Below are positions 29,501-37,962 of a DNA stretch of 64,000 nucleotides, in pieces. The notes beneath the pieces are model-generated. The model did not search any database. It was not told where the DNA came from and worked only from the letters and a program-made list of their open reading frames with translations. The stretch is from Ferruginibacter sp. (GTDB lineage: Bacteria > Bacteroidota > Bacteroidia > Chitinophagales > Chitinophagaceae), in contig JAHBTP010000002.1 of the NCBI GenBank assembly GCA_019638485.1, positions 124,001-188,000 on the forward strand, given 5' to 3'. Numbering within the stretch: position 1 is the stretch's first letter; each line of letters begins with the position of its first letter. The translations under genes were made by a program, and so were the position numbers.

Positions 29501-31781
29501 TTTTGGCTATGTAAAGAATGATAGCTTGTTGGTGAATTTTTTGACTAAAGACCCAAAGGGCCGCGATTGGTTTGCATTAAATGGAATTCTTAGCAATGAG
29601 GATAGCGGATATTGGTTTCATGTTGGTGAGAAAATGTTGCTTAATTATGCCGGCTGGACCGCAACACCGGATAATTATGTTTATTATGGAAAAACAGGGT
29701 TATTGGTTAATAATTTTAAAATTCAAAATGAGGCTTCGCGGATATTAATATCAAGTCAGGAAGATAAGGCAAACAGCCCCATAGATTTATCTCTTGATAA
29801 TTTTAATCTATTTAGCATTAGTTCATTTTTTAGTTCAGATAAAGAAATAATGAACGGCTCAATGAATGCACGTCTTACTATTGATGACTTGAACAAGGAT
29901 GTACCCTCCTTTACGGGATATGCTTATATCTCGAATTTTGAGTTGATGACACAACCGATTGGAGATGTTGAATTCTATGCAGCAAATATTGATGATGATG
30001 TGGTTTCTGCAAGAATGTATGTTACAGGAAATGAGAATAACATTGAAGTGTCTGCGGATTATAATCTTTTAACCAATGATATTAAGGCCGATATTGACAT
30101 TTTAAAAATGAATGCTGCAACATTAAAAGCCTTTACTGCAGGACGTTTAAAGCATGCAGATGGTAACATGCACGGGAAAGCATCTCTTACAGGTGATATA
30201 ACTAATCCTATTTGGAATGGAAGACTTCTCTTTGATACTGTTTATTTTGCACTAACCGATCTTGGTGCTCCTTATCGGGTGAATAACCAATTTATTGATC
30301 TTAACTATCCATTAATTCAATTTAAAGAATTTACCATTAAGGATTCTTTAAATAACAGGATGTATATAAATGGGAATATTAGAGCAAGGTCAATATCAAA
30401 ATATGACTTAAATCTTAATGTAAAAACAAATGATTTTGTTGTACTCAATGTTGAACAAAATCCGGAGAATGAATTTTTTGGATATGCCTCAGTAGATGCA
30501 AATATTTGGGTACGTGGTACTTCAGAAGAACCAGATATACAAGGGAATATATTATTGAATGATAAGAGTGATGTTACCATTATTTTGCCCGAGCAAAATT
30601 TTGATAAGGATGCAGCAAAGTCAATTGTAAGGTTTGTAGATGCAGATACCCTGGATATAATTAAATCAAGAGAAAAGTTTAAGGATGTTTCTGATCAAGG
30701 TGATGCTTTTGTGAAATTTTTAAATTATAATCTGAATATTGAAGTGAAGAAGGATGCTACACTTCGGATATTAGTTGACCCGGTTTCAGGAGATGAAATG
30801 ACCGTGCGAGGTAATGCGCAATTAAATGCAGGGGTTGATCCCGGTGGAAATTTGCTTTTAGCCGGAAATTATGAGCTTGAATCCGGATCTTATGTGCTCA
30901 ATTATCAGTTTTTACAGCGCAGATTTAATTTGTTGAAGGGAAGTACGATTGCCTTTTTAGGGGCACCTATGAATGCCAGGGTAGATGTTAATGCAGAGTA
31001 TATTTCAAAAACTTCGCCTCGCGATTTATTGTCTGGAGAGGTGGGTTCTGCAGACGCTTCTTTGCTAAACTCATTTAGCCAAAAAATACCATTTAAAGTT
31101 GTGATGAATATGACAGGAGAATTAAAGAAGCCTGTTATAAAATTTGATATCCAGTTGCCTGAAGAAAATACCGGGGCACGTATTAGCCCTGATTTGCGTA
31201 CACTTTTAGAAAGTAAATTGGCGCAAATCAGAGGAGACGAGGCCTCTATTAATAAACAGGTCTTTTCTTTGTTACTTTTTAATCGCTTTATAAGTGAACA
31301 AAGTTCAGATTTTTTTAAAGGCTCAGGTACTGAATTTAATGATATTGCCAGGCAAAGCGTTAGCCAGTTTTTATCTTCTGCATTAAACGAAATTGCAGGC
31401 GAGTTAATTAGTGGCGTAGATATTGACTTAAATGTAAATTCCTATACAGATTATACGTCTTCTGGAAATACAAATCGTACTGATTTAAATCTTTCTTTAA
31501 GTAAAGCATTTTTAGATAATAGGTTGGTTGTAACCATGGGAAAAAACTTTGGAATTGAAGGCCAAAATCAAACTACAAAGGCTGAAGGGTTTAATAGTTA
31601 TATGCCGGATGTGACTGTAGCGTATAAGCTTTCAAGAGATGGAAGATATATGGTTAGAGCATATAGAAAGAATGAATTTGAAGTAATATTGGATGGATAT
31701 ATGGTTGAGACCGGTGTTGGGTTTGTAATGACGATTGAATACGACAGGTTTAAAGAAATAATTAAGAAGAGAAAAAAATAA
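26577..31781 (+). CDS. tamB: TamB-like translocation/assembly module protein
   Basis: A very large (1734 aa) inner-membrane-anchored, beta-rich AsmA/TamB protein that bridges the periplasm and supports transport of lipids or outer-membrane proteins. It has an N-terminal membrane anchor (WLLIFFLGLLGIVCLLLLFI), a long stretch of repeating beta segments (DYRIPDWVTIKKLYIEDQHKD near the start), and a C-terminal DUF490/TamB domain (PVSGDEMTVRGNAQLNAG, NYELESGSYVL then NYQFLQRRFNLLKGSTI). It ends one base before the TamL gene. A TAATTTTG box at 26506-26513 is a possible but weak promoter. Confidence 0.9.
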   Translation: MTIAGILKKISKWLLIFFLGLLGIVCLLLLFIHLPTGKRFVKNEIQQYLSNKLQTKVVIGTLDYRIPDWVTIKKLYIEDQHKDTLLYVDYVRVDIKMLSLLNNNIHINKVAVSNARVNINRPITDSTFNYNFIVTAFTHNNKETTANDTSSIKFSLQQLSLKNTHLHFDDRYGGNIFNTSLDSLFSTVKQIKMDKPLIDIHELFIDGLKHDMTMISGAEAVDKAEYASSSPTSLLIKAGKVTLENAAVNIIDSVTGMYSANKLNDVSISNALFDLSRNQVSAGTINLTSSQIVFSSPIVNTNSSPGNNWDIKANKVIVNKSRVTFDNSTTAPQLEGVDFSHLDLTSISADIDSVHNYGSHFKGKINSLSFKEKSGLVIEKAKANLVFNDTTLSLQEFYVQTPKSILQHSLSLQFDSLSGIMQNPMRTFVAANFNNSKLSVEDLYLLMPSLKEAFPPASFANQSIAFDATIRGSLAKLTLPHIRMNALSGSKIKGKGVLYNLIQPDLFSYDFDIESGNLPKQDIMRFIPREHIEQVRSLPSLVNIAGNFSGNMSEVKSDAHLFGNGFNFEGSVVLKIPNENIAPTFTVKMKKIAFDKNFITNLIPENTLPPGISIPKYISVSGDVHGAEEKISANAHLTTEYGDANVKGFIDKYTDAHDATYDLDIYLNGFDLAKLTGKDSLLGLSTGRLLAKGVGYDYKTMVTDFSVDMSQLYLNDYNYHNVITNGNLNKGEFRTHFSVSDSAIMLNGVFEGDVSGSFPVFKGNIRVDTLRLEPLHLHPDEMDMAFSVALDVQNLTPHDLNFKMQVDSISFVMHNERFPIDSIMIRANAVNGIDSITLNSGIAHAYVAGSFDYNTVTSALIGYINRFYKINTDSIREQPMQQVSFGLETSDNHPIFSAIIPGLNKISGVKASGSFVSDKNSGTLLVNGSLDTLVYNGIIMGKTDADIRSVGDSILYNLGVQSVKVAGKTFLNNAIFGYVKNDSLLVNFLTKDPKGRDWFALNGILSNEDSGYWFHVGEKMLLNYAGWTATPDNYVYYGKTGLLVNNFKIQNEASRILISSQEDKANSPIDLSLDNFNLFSISSFFSSDKEIMNGSMNARLTIDDLNKDVPSFTGYAYISNFELMTQPIGDVEFYAANIDDDVVSARMYVTGNENNIEVSADYNLLTNDIKADIDILKMNAATLKAFTAGRLKHADGNMHGKASLTGDITNPIWNGRLLFDTVYFALTDLGAPYRVNNQFIDLNYPLIQFKEFTIKDSLNNRMYINGNIRARSISKYDLNLNVKTNDFVVLNVEQNPENEFFGYASVDANIWVRGTSEEPDIQGNILLNDKSDVTIILPEQNFDKDAAKSIVRFVDADTLDIIKSREKFKDVSDQGDAFVKFLNYNLNIEVKKDATLRILVDPVSGDEMTVRGNAQLNAGVDPGGNLLLAGNYELESGSYVLNYQFLQRRFNLLKGSTIAFLGAPMNARVDVNAEYISKTSPRDLLSGEVGSADASLLNSFSQKIPFKVVMNMTGELKKPVIKFDIQLPEENTGARISPDLRTLLESKLAQIRGDEASINKQVFSLLLFNRFISEQSSDFFKGSGTEFNDIARQSVSQFLSSALNEIAGELISGVDIDLNVNSYTDYTSSGNTNRTDLNLSLSKAFLDNRLVVTMGKNFGIEGQNQTTKAEGFNSYMPDVTVAYKLSRDGRYMVRAYRKNEFEVILDGYMVETGVGFVMTIEYDRFKEIIKKRKK

Positions 31782-31782
31782 A

Positions 31783-34071
31783 ATGAGAACGCAAAGTATA
31801 GCAGTATTATTGGTAGGCTTACTGTGCCTAAGTGCGTGTAGCGTTCGACGTTATATTCCTAAAAATGAAAAAATATTTCGTAGTTATAATATTGAAATCG
31901 AAAAAAGCCCAGAGGTTAAAACAAGAAAAAAGGCTCTTTTATCAGAAATAAAAATTGCTGTTCAACCCAAACCTAATAAATTCTTTTTGGGCCAACCTTG
32001 GAAAGTGTGGTGGTGGTATGCAATTGGAACCCCCAAAAAGGAACGTGGTTTTACTGCTTTTATTCGTAAACGGTTGGGTGAGCCACCGGTATTTAGCAGC
32101 CGGGTTAATACGGTTAATACTGCCACAAGTATTGAAAGCAGGCTGGAAAATTTAGGCTATTTCAAATCAACAGCCTCCGGGGATACCTCCTCTAATTCCT
32201 ATTTTATAAAAGCTCATTATAAGGTGAAGGTTAAACCAAGATATTATATAGATAGCATCACATGGGTTAATGATAGTTCTGCTTTGTTAAAACAATTAAT
32301 TAGAGCACAAGGAAGAGGAAATAGTCTTATTAAATCGGGAGATCCTTATAACCTGGATAATATTTCTGCAGAACGCCAACGGCTTGACCTTTCCTTAAAA
32401 AATAGAGGATACTATTATTTTAATCCTAATTATCTAATGGCCTATGTAGATAGTACAATCGGAAATAGAAAGGTTCATTTATATTTAAATATTAAAAACA
32501 CTACGCCCGATTATGTTCGGTATCCCTATAAAATAAACAAAATCAATATTTATCCTAACTTCTCACTTACTTCTGAAATTTTAGATTCTTCAGGGAAAGG
32601 GCTAATCGTTTACGACACCCTGAATATTTTAGATACTCAAATAATTTTTAAACCGAAGTTATTTGCTCAGAGCATTACTTATAGGCCCGGACGAACATAT
32701 AGTAGTAGGGCACAAAATGCTACTTTAAGCAGACTTATAAATCTGAATGTTTTTAAGTTTGTAAAAAATAGATTTGAAATTGCTGATACAATAGCAAGGA
32801 AACTTGATGTGAATTATTACCTTACCCCGGCAAAAAAGCGTTCATTACAAGGTTCTATAGAGGCCTTTTCTAAAGAGAATAGCTATATCGGTGCACAGGT
32901 AGGGATGATTTGGAGAAATCGTAATGCTTTTAAAGGTGCTGAACTAGTGAGTATAAAGACATCGTTGGGTGCTGAATTGGCATTTGCAGATTCAGTAAAA
33001 AATAATAATTACAGACTGAGCGGTGAAATAACGTTAAAGGTGCCACGATATGCTGTGCCGCTTTTAAAGGGTAATGAAAATTTACTTTATCCCCCCGTAA
33101 CAAATATGGTTTTAGGATATGAACTGTTGCGTAAACAATTGTTTTATACAAAGAACCTTACTCACGCACGTTACGAAGTTTCTTGGAGAAAAAGTCGTTC
33201 AAAAAGTTTTACCCTCTCTCCAATTAGTTTGAGTGCCTTGTATGCAACAAATATTTCCGATACATTTTATAGGCAGGCAGAAGTGAATCCCGCACTGCTG
33301 TTAAATGTTTATTCTGAAGCGATATTGGGTTCTTATCTTTCATTTACTTATTCGCCATCCCGCCCCCGAGATAAAAATACCTGGATATTTAACAGCAGTA
33401 TTGATCTGTCAGGAAATTTAGCAGGGTTGATTACTGGAGCTAAAACATTTAGACAAAAGGCCATTTTTAAAACCCCTTTCGCACAGTATATTAAAGCAGA
33501 TGCAGAGTTTTTGTTTTTTCGTCATTTAGACAAAACGATGGATTGGGCAAACCGATTTCAATTAGGGTTGGGCTTCCCTTATAATAATTCTGCTATGTTA
33601 CCTATTACGAAACAGTATGTTATTGGAGGGTCAAGCTTGCTTAGAGGATTTGCAATGCGCTCTGTTGGTCCGGGCACTTATAAGCCCACCGCAGAAGATC
33701 AAAAACTTTTTCAAATAATTGGTGGAGATTTTAAATTATTACTCAATTCCGAACTGCGCTTTCAAATAATTGGCAGATTGAAAGGAGCCGCTTTTGCAGA
33801 TGTAGGAAATATTTGGACAAAGGATACAATCATGTTTGGAAAAGCAGCGCAGATTAACAAGTATTGGTTTAAAGAACTTGCAGTTACATCTGGCTTTGGA
33901 TTACGCTTTGATGCAACTGTTATCCTTATTAGAGTTGATTTGGGTATTCCTTTACGAAAACCATATTTACCTGAAGGGGAAAGATGGGTTATTAAAGATA
34001 TTCAGCCGGGCAGTGCCAAATGGAGACGAGATAATCTTGTTTTGAATATCGCTTTAGGATATCCATTTTAA
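31783..34071 (+). CDS. tamL: TamL/TamA-like Omp85 outer-membrane lipoprotein
   Basis: This is the outer-membrane partner of TamB. The 762-residue protein starts MRTQSIAVLLVGLLCLSACS, a lipobox (LSAC, Cys near residue 19), which is the Bacteroidota TamL form. POTRA-like regions follow (SIESRLENLGYF; GDPYNLDNISAERQRLDLSL then KNRGYYYF), then an Omp85 barrel with the conserved VIGGSSLLRGF substrate/RGF region, ending in NIALGYPF. The start is one base after the tamB stop. Operon partner and architecture make the call firm. Confidence 0.9.
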   Translation: MRTQSIAVLLVGLLCLSACSVRRYIPKNEKIFRSYNIEIEKSPEVKTRKKALLSEIKIAVQPKPNKFFLGQPWKVWWWYAIGTPKKERGFTAFIRKRLGEPPVFSSRVNTVNTATSIESRLENLGYFKSTASGDTSSNSYFIKAHYKVKVKPRYYIDSITWVNDSSALLKQLIRAQGRGNSLIKSGDPYNLDNISAERQRLDLSLKNRGYYYFNPNYLMAYVDSTIGNRKVHLYLNIKNTTPDYVRYPYKINKINIYPNFSLTSEILDSSGKGLIVYDTLNILDTQIIFKPKLFAQSITYRPGRTYSSRAQNATLSRLINLNVFKFVKNRFEIADTIARKLDVNYYLTPAKKRSLQGSIEAFSKENSYIGAQVGMIWRNRNAFKGAELVSIKTSLGAELAFADSVKNNNYRLSGEITLKVPRYAVPLLKGNENLLYPPVTNMVLGYELLRKQLFYTKNLTHARYEVSWRKSRSKSFTLSPISLSALYATNISDTFYRQAEVNPALLLNVYSEAILGSYLSFTYSPSRPRDKNTWIFNSSIDLSGNLAGLITGAKTFRQKAIFKTPFAQYIKADAEFLFFRHLDKTMDWANRFQLGLGFPYNNSAMLPITKQYVIGGSSLLRGFAMRSVGPGTYKPTAEDQKLFQIIGGDFKLLLNSELRFQIIGRLKGAAFADVGNIWTKDTIMFGKAAQINKYWFKELAVTSGFGLRFDATVILIRVDLGIPLRKPYLPEGERWVIKDIQPGSAKWRRDNLVLNIALGYPF

Positions 34072-34363
34072 AAGCAGTTAGGAAGAGGATTCTATTTTAG
34101 AAAATTTTATAAAAAAAATTTTATAAGGACAGAGTATGATTTATCACTAAGAGGCTATTTTAACAAGCCGTCCTAAAGCAAGTAAGGCTTCAATTATATT
34201 CAACCTTGGTGTGTAATTCTATTAGCAGTGTAATACTTTATTAACTCTTGGCTTCTGTGGTTCCTTTAATGTTATTATGTTATTTTCATGTAAAAAATCA
34301 CAGACTTGTATCTAACACCTTTTCGGTTATTGCATTAAAAGATTAAAGATTTAATTACGGCTC

Positions 34364-34747
34364 TTACCTTGAAACTTTTCTCCTAAATAAATTCTTATAG
34401 AGTGCTTTAGCGTAAGCTTTTATAAACAAACGATTTTCCTGTATTCCACTGGCTATCCCCTTTTCGAGAGTTGAGAAAAGGATTGATTTAATTCTACTAT
34501 GCTTTTTATTTTTAACCAAATATTGACTGAGTAATCCAAGTCCTGCTCCAGCTATTGATCTTGTTAATCCTTCACTTACATCAGTAGTTAACGATAGTTT
34601 TTCAAAAGACTTTTGTAAAATATTTGTTGGCTTAAAACTATCTTTGGTTATTTCCCATTGTTCTTTAATTAAAGCCTCCTGCATTACTTTCTTATGGGAT
34701 AAAGCTAAAATGGCATTATCTAAATCGCTAACAGATGTAATTTTCAT
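34364..34747 (-). CDS. hypothetical 127-residue protein of the YtxH/holin cluster
   Basis: I do not recognise a named family. The protein is basic and helical, with KITSVSDLDNAILALSHKK at the start, a glycine-rich GAGLGLLSQYLV segment about residue 68 that could be a short membrane stretch, and a Lys/Arg-rich end (FRRKVSR). It is the third gene of a minus-strand trio with a frameshifted holin-like gene (22 bases upstream) and a YtxH gene, a group often found together in Bacteroidota; a role in envelope stress is inference from this setting. Confidence 0.6.
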   Translation of the reverse strand: MKITSVSDLDNAILALSHKKVMQEALIKEQWEITKDSFKPTNILQKSFEKLSLTTDVSEGLTRSIAGAGLGLLSQYLVKNKKHSRIKSILFSTLEKGIASGIQENRLFIKAYAKALYKNLFRRKVSR

Positions 34748-34769
34748 TGTTCCTTCTTAAATATTTTTG

Positions 34770-35043
34770 TTAATAGCACTTTTGAAATAACTTTTGAAAT
34801 ATCCTTTTTTTAAGTGATAATAGGAGCAGTCCACCAATAAAATTAATTATTCCAATCAATAGAAATCCTTGATAGACCCTACCAAGCCACTCTCCCAATA
34901 GCAACGGCAATGTTAATGCTGAATAAAAAAATAATAACAAAAAACAAACTCAGTGCTCTTAACAACACAGCAGTTATCACCTCAGCACCCATCTGTGTAG
35001 ACTTAAGATTAATTCCAAATGAGTTTTTAATACTCTTCCACAT
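34770..35043 (-). pseudogene. holin-like membrane protein gene broken by a one-base frameshift
   Basis: From ATG 35043 the frame reads MWKSIKNSFGINLKSTQMGA, then a hydrophobic segment, and stops early. Shifting frame by one base at a run of seven T (minus strand; 34925-34931) continues as ...YSALTLPLLLGEWLGRV, YQGFLLIGIINFIGGLL, ...LKKRIFQKLF to a stop at 34770. Together this is a full ~90-residue two-span protein resembling phage-holin superfamily proteins that accompany YtxH genes. Length is 3n+1, fitting one extra T. This may be a real pseudogene, a sequencing or assembly error in the homopolymer, or slippage. Not large enough in either frame alone to be noticed. Confidence 0.7.
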
Positions 35044-35122
35044 GCTTAGCTAATATCTCTGTTTGTCTAGCGGGGTCGTTCAATGTGCTTAGCATCTTTT
35101 GAATGTGCAGCAGTTTAATTTT

Positions 35123-35413
35123 TTAGGAAAACCTATTAACGACATCGTCTTTAAATGTTTCTGCCTTTTCAGTAGTCGAACTCCGCCTTTCTTTTTTTAT
35201 AAAAGCCTCAGCATCCTCCCGAATGTCTTCATATTTGTCAGAAAGCTTCTCTCCCAATGCTGAAAGTTTGTCTTTTACAGCATCTCCCCATTCTCCTCCT
35301 TTTTTGACAATTCTCTTTCTTGTCTCACTACCTTTATCCGGAGCAAATAAAATACCCAAGATAGCACCGGCAGCAGCACCAAGCACGATGCCGGTTAATA
35401 ATTTCTTATTCAT
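35123..35413 (-). CDS. YtxH domain-containing protein
   Basis: A 96-residue small stress-type protein. It has a glycine/alanine-rich N-terminal membrane helix (TGIVLGAAAGAILGILFAP, residues 7-25), the family signature APDKGSETRKRI, then a long charged amphipathic helix rich in Lys/Glu/Asp to the end. YtxH proteins are linked to general stress response and gas-vesicle-like clusters; biochemical role is not known. It is the first gene of a minus-strand cluster with the broken holin gene and the 127-residue protein. Confidence 0.85.
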   Translation of the reverse strand: MNKKLLTGIVLGAAAGAILGILFAPDKGSETRKRIVKKGGEWGDAVKDKLSALGEKLSDKYEDIREDAEAFIKKERRSSTTEKAETFKDDVVNRFS

Positions 35414-35732
35414 AACTTTTAATTTTAGTTAATTATTAATTGAGGTTGTAATTCTATTTGAGCTAATTCTGTTCCAATTTCTTTAAATCAGGAACTTTGT
35501 CATGCTGATAAATGATGTTTTGATAAAAAATAACAAAATATTCCGCCCCCCTTTGGATAAGATTTGAGTAACAAACAGAGAATCACTCTCTTAAATTTCT
35601 AATTTTATAAACAACTTCACAATAACATCAAGGCTGAAGTAATGTGCAACGTATTGCCCTGGTTAAATTAGGAAATATGATGTGAACATAATCAATTCCA
35701 ACAGTCTTATTAATCAAGCAAGAAATTTCTCT

Positions 35733-36116
35733 ATGCCACATTCGTACGTTAAATTATGGATACATGCCATTTGGACAACTAAAAAACGAGCACCTTTAAT
35801 TTATCCAGATGTTGAAAATATAATCCATCAGTTCATTTTTAATCAATTGTATCAACAAGGGTGTCCTGTTCGAATCATTAATGGAATGCCAGATCATATA
35901 CATTGTCTTTTTTTACTAAATCCTCAGAAATCAATTGCTGATGTAATAAAACAAATTAAGGGCAGTAGTTCACATTACATCAATCAAAACCACTTAATTA
36001 ATGAAAGATTTTCCTGGCAAACAGGATATGCAGCTTTTGCTGTTTCAGAATCAGTAATAGAAAGAGTGTTTCATTACATTAGGAATCAAAAAATGCACCA
36101 TCGGGGCTGCTCATAA
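35733..36116 (+). CDS. IS200/REP-associated Y1 transposase, C-terminally truncated
   Basis: An HUH single-strand transposase. From ATG 35733 it starts MPHSYVKLWIHAIWTTKKR, the usual beginning of this family; the GTG at 35682 would add a non-family tail. The HUH motif is DHIHCLF and the catalytic Tyr lies in VFHYIRNQKMHH near the end. Relatives run about 20-25 residues further (a KTF..EY..FL tail), but here the frame ends HHRGCS, and the stop codon itself lies inside the 40-bp palindrome at 36107-36146. So the gene is cut just after its catalytic Tyr by the start of the repeat region. Whether it remains active is unknown. Confidence 0.82.
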   Translation: MPHSYVKLWIHAIWTTKKRAPLIYPDVENIIHQFIFNQLYQQGCPVRIINGMPDHIHCLFLLNPQKSIADVIKQIKGSSSHYINQNHLINERFSWQTGYAAFAVSESVIERVFHYIRNQKMHHRGCS

Positions 36117-36146
36117 CCCACGGTTTAAACCGTGGGTTATGAGCAG
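36107..36146. repeat. perfect 40-bp palindrome at the transposase 3' end
   Basis: The arms 36107-36126 and 36127-36146 are exact reverse complements with core CCCACGGTTTAAACCGTGGG. The left arm contains the transposase stop codon, and the right arm supplies the start of the tandem array (TGGGTTATGAGCAG). Such hairpins are the recognition structures of Y1/IS200-type transposases. Confidence 0.9.
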
Positions 36147-36907
36147 TAGCCTTTACATCCAGCGGTGGGTTAAGAGCAGTAGTCCTTGCATCCATCGTTA
36201 GTTTATGAGCAGTAGCCTTTGCATCCAGCGTTGGGATGTGAGCAGTAGCCTTTGCATCCAGCGTTGGGATGTGAGCAGTAGCATTTGCATCCAGCGTTGG
36301 GATGTGAGCAGTAGCATTTACATCCAGCGGTGGGTTATGAGCAGTAGCCCTTTCATCCAGCGGTGGGTTATGAGCAATAGCCCCTTACATCCAGCGGTGG
36401 GTTATGAGCAGTAGCCTTTTCATCCAGCGGTGGGTTATGAGCAGTAGTCCTTGCATCCATCGTTAGTTTATGAGCAGTAGCCTTTGCATCCAGCGTTGGG
36501 TTGTGAGCAGTAGCCTTTACATCCAGCGGTGGGTTATGAGCAGTAGCCCCTTTCATCCAGCGGTGGGTTATGAGCAGTAGCCCCTTTCATCCAGCGGTGG
36601 GTTATGAGCAGTAGCCCCTTTCATCCAGCGGTGGGTTATGAGCAATAGCCCTTTCATCCAGCGGTGGGTTATGAGCAATAGCCCTTACATCCAGCGTTGG
36701 GTTGTGAGCAGTAGCCCCTTACATCCAGCGGTGGGTTATGAGCAGTAGCCCCTTTCATCCAGCGGTGGGTTATGAGCAGTAGCCCCTTTCATCCAGCGGT
36801 GGGTTGTGAGCAGTAGCCTTTACATCCAGCGGTGGGTTAAGAGCAGTAGTCCTTGCATCCCTCGTTAGTTCACGAGCAATAGCCCCTTTCATCAAGCAGT
36901 GGGTTAT
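36141..36907. repeat. tandem array of 23 units of 33-34 bp
   Basis: Contiguous head-to-tail units each begin GAGCAGTAG (or GAGCAATAG) and carry a CATCC...GGG core; 15 units are 33 bp and 8 are 34 bp (an extra C in a CCCC run). There are no spacers, so it is not a CRISPR. Each unit contains an imperfect inverted repeat (TCATCCA...TGGGTTATGA; perfect CATCC/GGATG in units 3-5). Three core variants occur: GCGGTGGG (majority), GCGTTGGG (units 3-5, 11, 17) and TCGTTAG (units 2, 10, 22). Units derive from the right arm of the adjacent palindrome. No gene is credible inside it. Confidence 0.92.
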
Positions 36908-37171
36908 GGGCTGCTGTTGGTTAGGCCTTGGCCTACTTCATGCATATCTAACAGAAATTAGGGGAGAATAGTGCTTTACTGGGTGAACGTGTAAATTGTT
37001 ATCAATGTGAGAGGGGAAAAAACATTTTCAAGTTAAGCTAAGAATGCGCAGCGTTTATTAGGCAGCATATAAAACACTTAGCAAAGCCGGGTTCTTCAAA
37101 AAAGAATTGATATTCTAAAGGCTAATTTATAATTAACCAGTTTATGGGAGAGGTATGATGTAACTATCCTT

Positions 37172-37525
37172 TCAATTGGTTAGTTTATCCAATGCCTTGA
37201 AAATAACTTCTTTGTTAAATGGTTTACAAATAAAACAATCAGCACCCAGTGTTAGGGCTTTTTGCCTGTCAGCAATTGTATCATGAGCCGTAATCATAAT
37301 AATCTTAGACTTTGGGTATCGATGTTTGATAAATCCAATAAAGTTTAATCCAAGCCCATCCGGTAGATAATTATCTAAAAATATAATTTCGGGAACTTGT
37401 GTGCTAAGTGCAACTTCAGCATCAGATAATGTGTTAACAAACTTAGCCTCCACATTTTTTTTCTTCAGTAGGGCGGTTAGCAGAAAACAAATATCAGCCT
37501 CATCGTCAATAATCAGTACTTTCAA
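37172..37525 (-). CDS. single-domain response regulator (CheY-like receiver)
   Basis: A 117-residue stand-alone receiver. The acidic pair is DDE (residues 7-9), the phosphorylation site Asp51 in IFLDNYLPDG, the switch Thr in MITAHD and the conserved Lys in FICKPF. There is no output domain. The start is TTG at 37525: an in-frame TAG lies three codons upstream and TTG gives the standard N-terminus MKVLIIDDEAD. It is divergent from the NtrC-type gene 440 bases away and is a plausible phosphorelay partner of the neighbouring histidine kinase (inference). Confidence 0.9.
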   Translation of the reverse strand: MKVLIIDDEADICFLLTALLKKKNVEAKFVNTLSDAEVALSTQVPEIIFLDNYLPDGLGLNFIGFIKHRYPKSKIIMITAHDTIADRQKALTLGADCFICKPFNKEVIFKALDKLTN

Positions 37526-37962
37526 TTTTACCTATTTTAAATGAAAAGGTGATTCATTTTTAAAAATGATACCACACTTATTATAATTCTTTGATTTGCA
37601 AAAAACATACCGCGCAAATTTTTATATAAAATTTATTTCTACTACAAGCTTATAATATAATTTTCAACTAAATTGTAGAAATCTGTGGTATAATATGGCT
37701 TTTTTAGGGGAATTTTTTACATGGTGCAATTATTGTTGTGAGATTTATTAAATACTTGGGTAGTATTTTAGACAAATGTGAGGAAGTGAAGCTTTCATTT
37801 TGTTGAAAAAAATCATCAATTGGTATGATTATTCCTCTTCCATTTGTTAGTTCTAAAACTAATTGAAAATCTCACTTGGTTTAAGTGGTATAAAAGATTG
37901 AATAATATTTTTTAACGGACATGGAATGATTTATTTGTCCTGTACTTAAAACGCATTTGGAT
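37526..37962. other. divergent intergenic region between the receiver and sigma-54 activator genes
   Basis: About 435 AT-rich bases with no credible gene. I looked for a sigma-54 promoter (GG-N10-GC) on both strands and found only weak partial matches such as the TGGTGCAATTATTGTT region near 37721, which lacks the GC element. It presumably holds the promoters of both neighbours. Confidence 0.5.

Noticed and set aside
35682..35732. GTG start for the transposase
   Set aside because: The extra 17 residues do not fit the family; MPHSYVKLWIH at 35733 does.
36205..36556. Short reading frames across the tandem array (both strands), repeating peptides of SSSLCIQRWDV or ATAHNPPLD type
   Set aside because: They exist only because most units are 33 bp (a multiple of 3); 34-bp units and palindromes break them; composition is not protein-like.
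36141..36907. CRISPR array
   Set aside because: Units follow each other without spacers and are not direct repeats around unique sequence; no cas genes are present.
36908..37171. Missing transposase C-terminus on the far side of the array
   Set aside because: A short KTF-like match appears about 37025 but frame and context do not give a convincing tail.
37526..37962. Sigma-54 promoter before the NtrC-type gene
   Set aside because: No GG-N10-GC match with supporting context; weak partial matches only.
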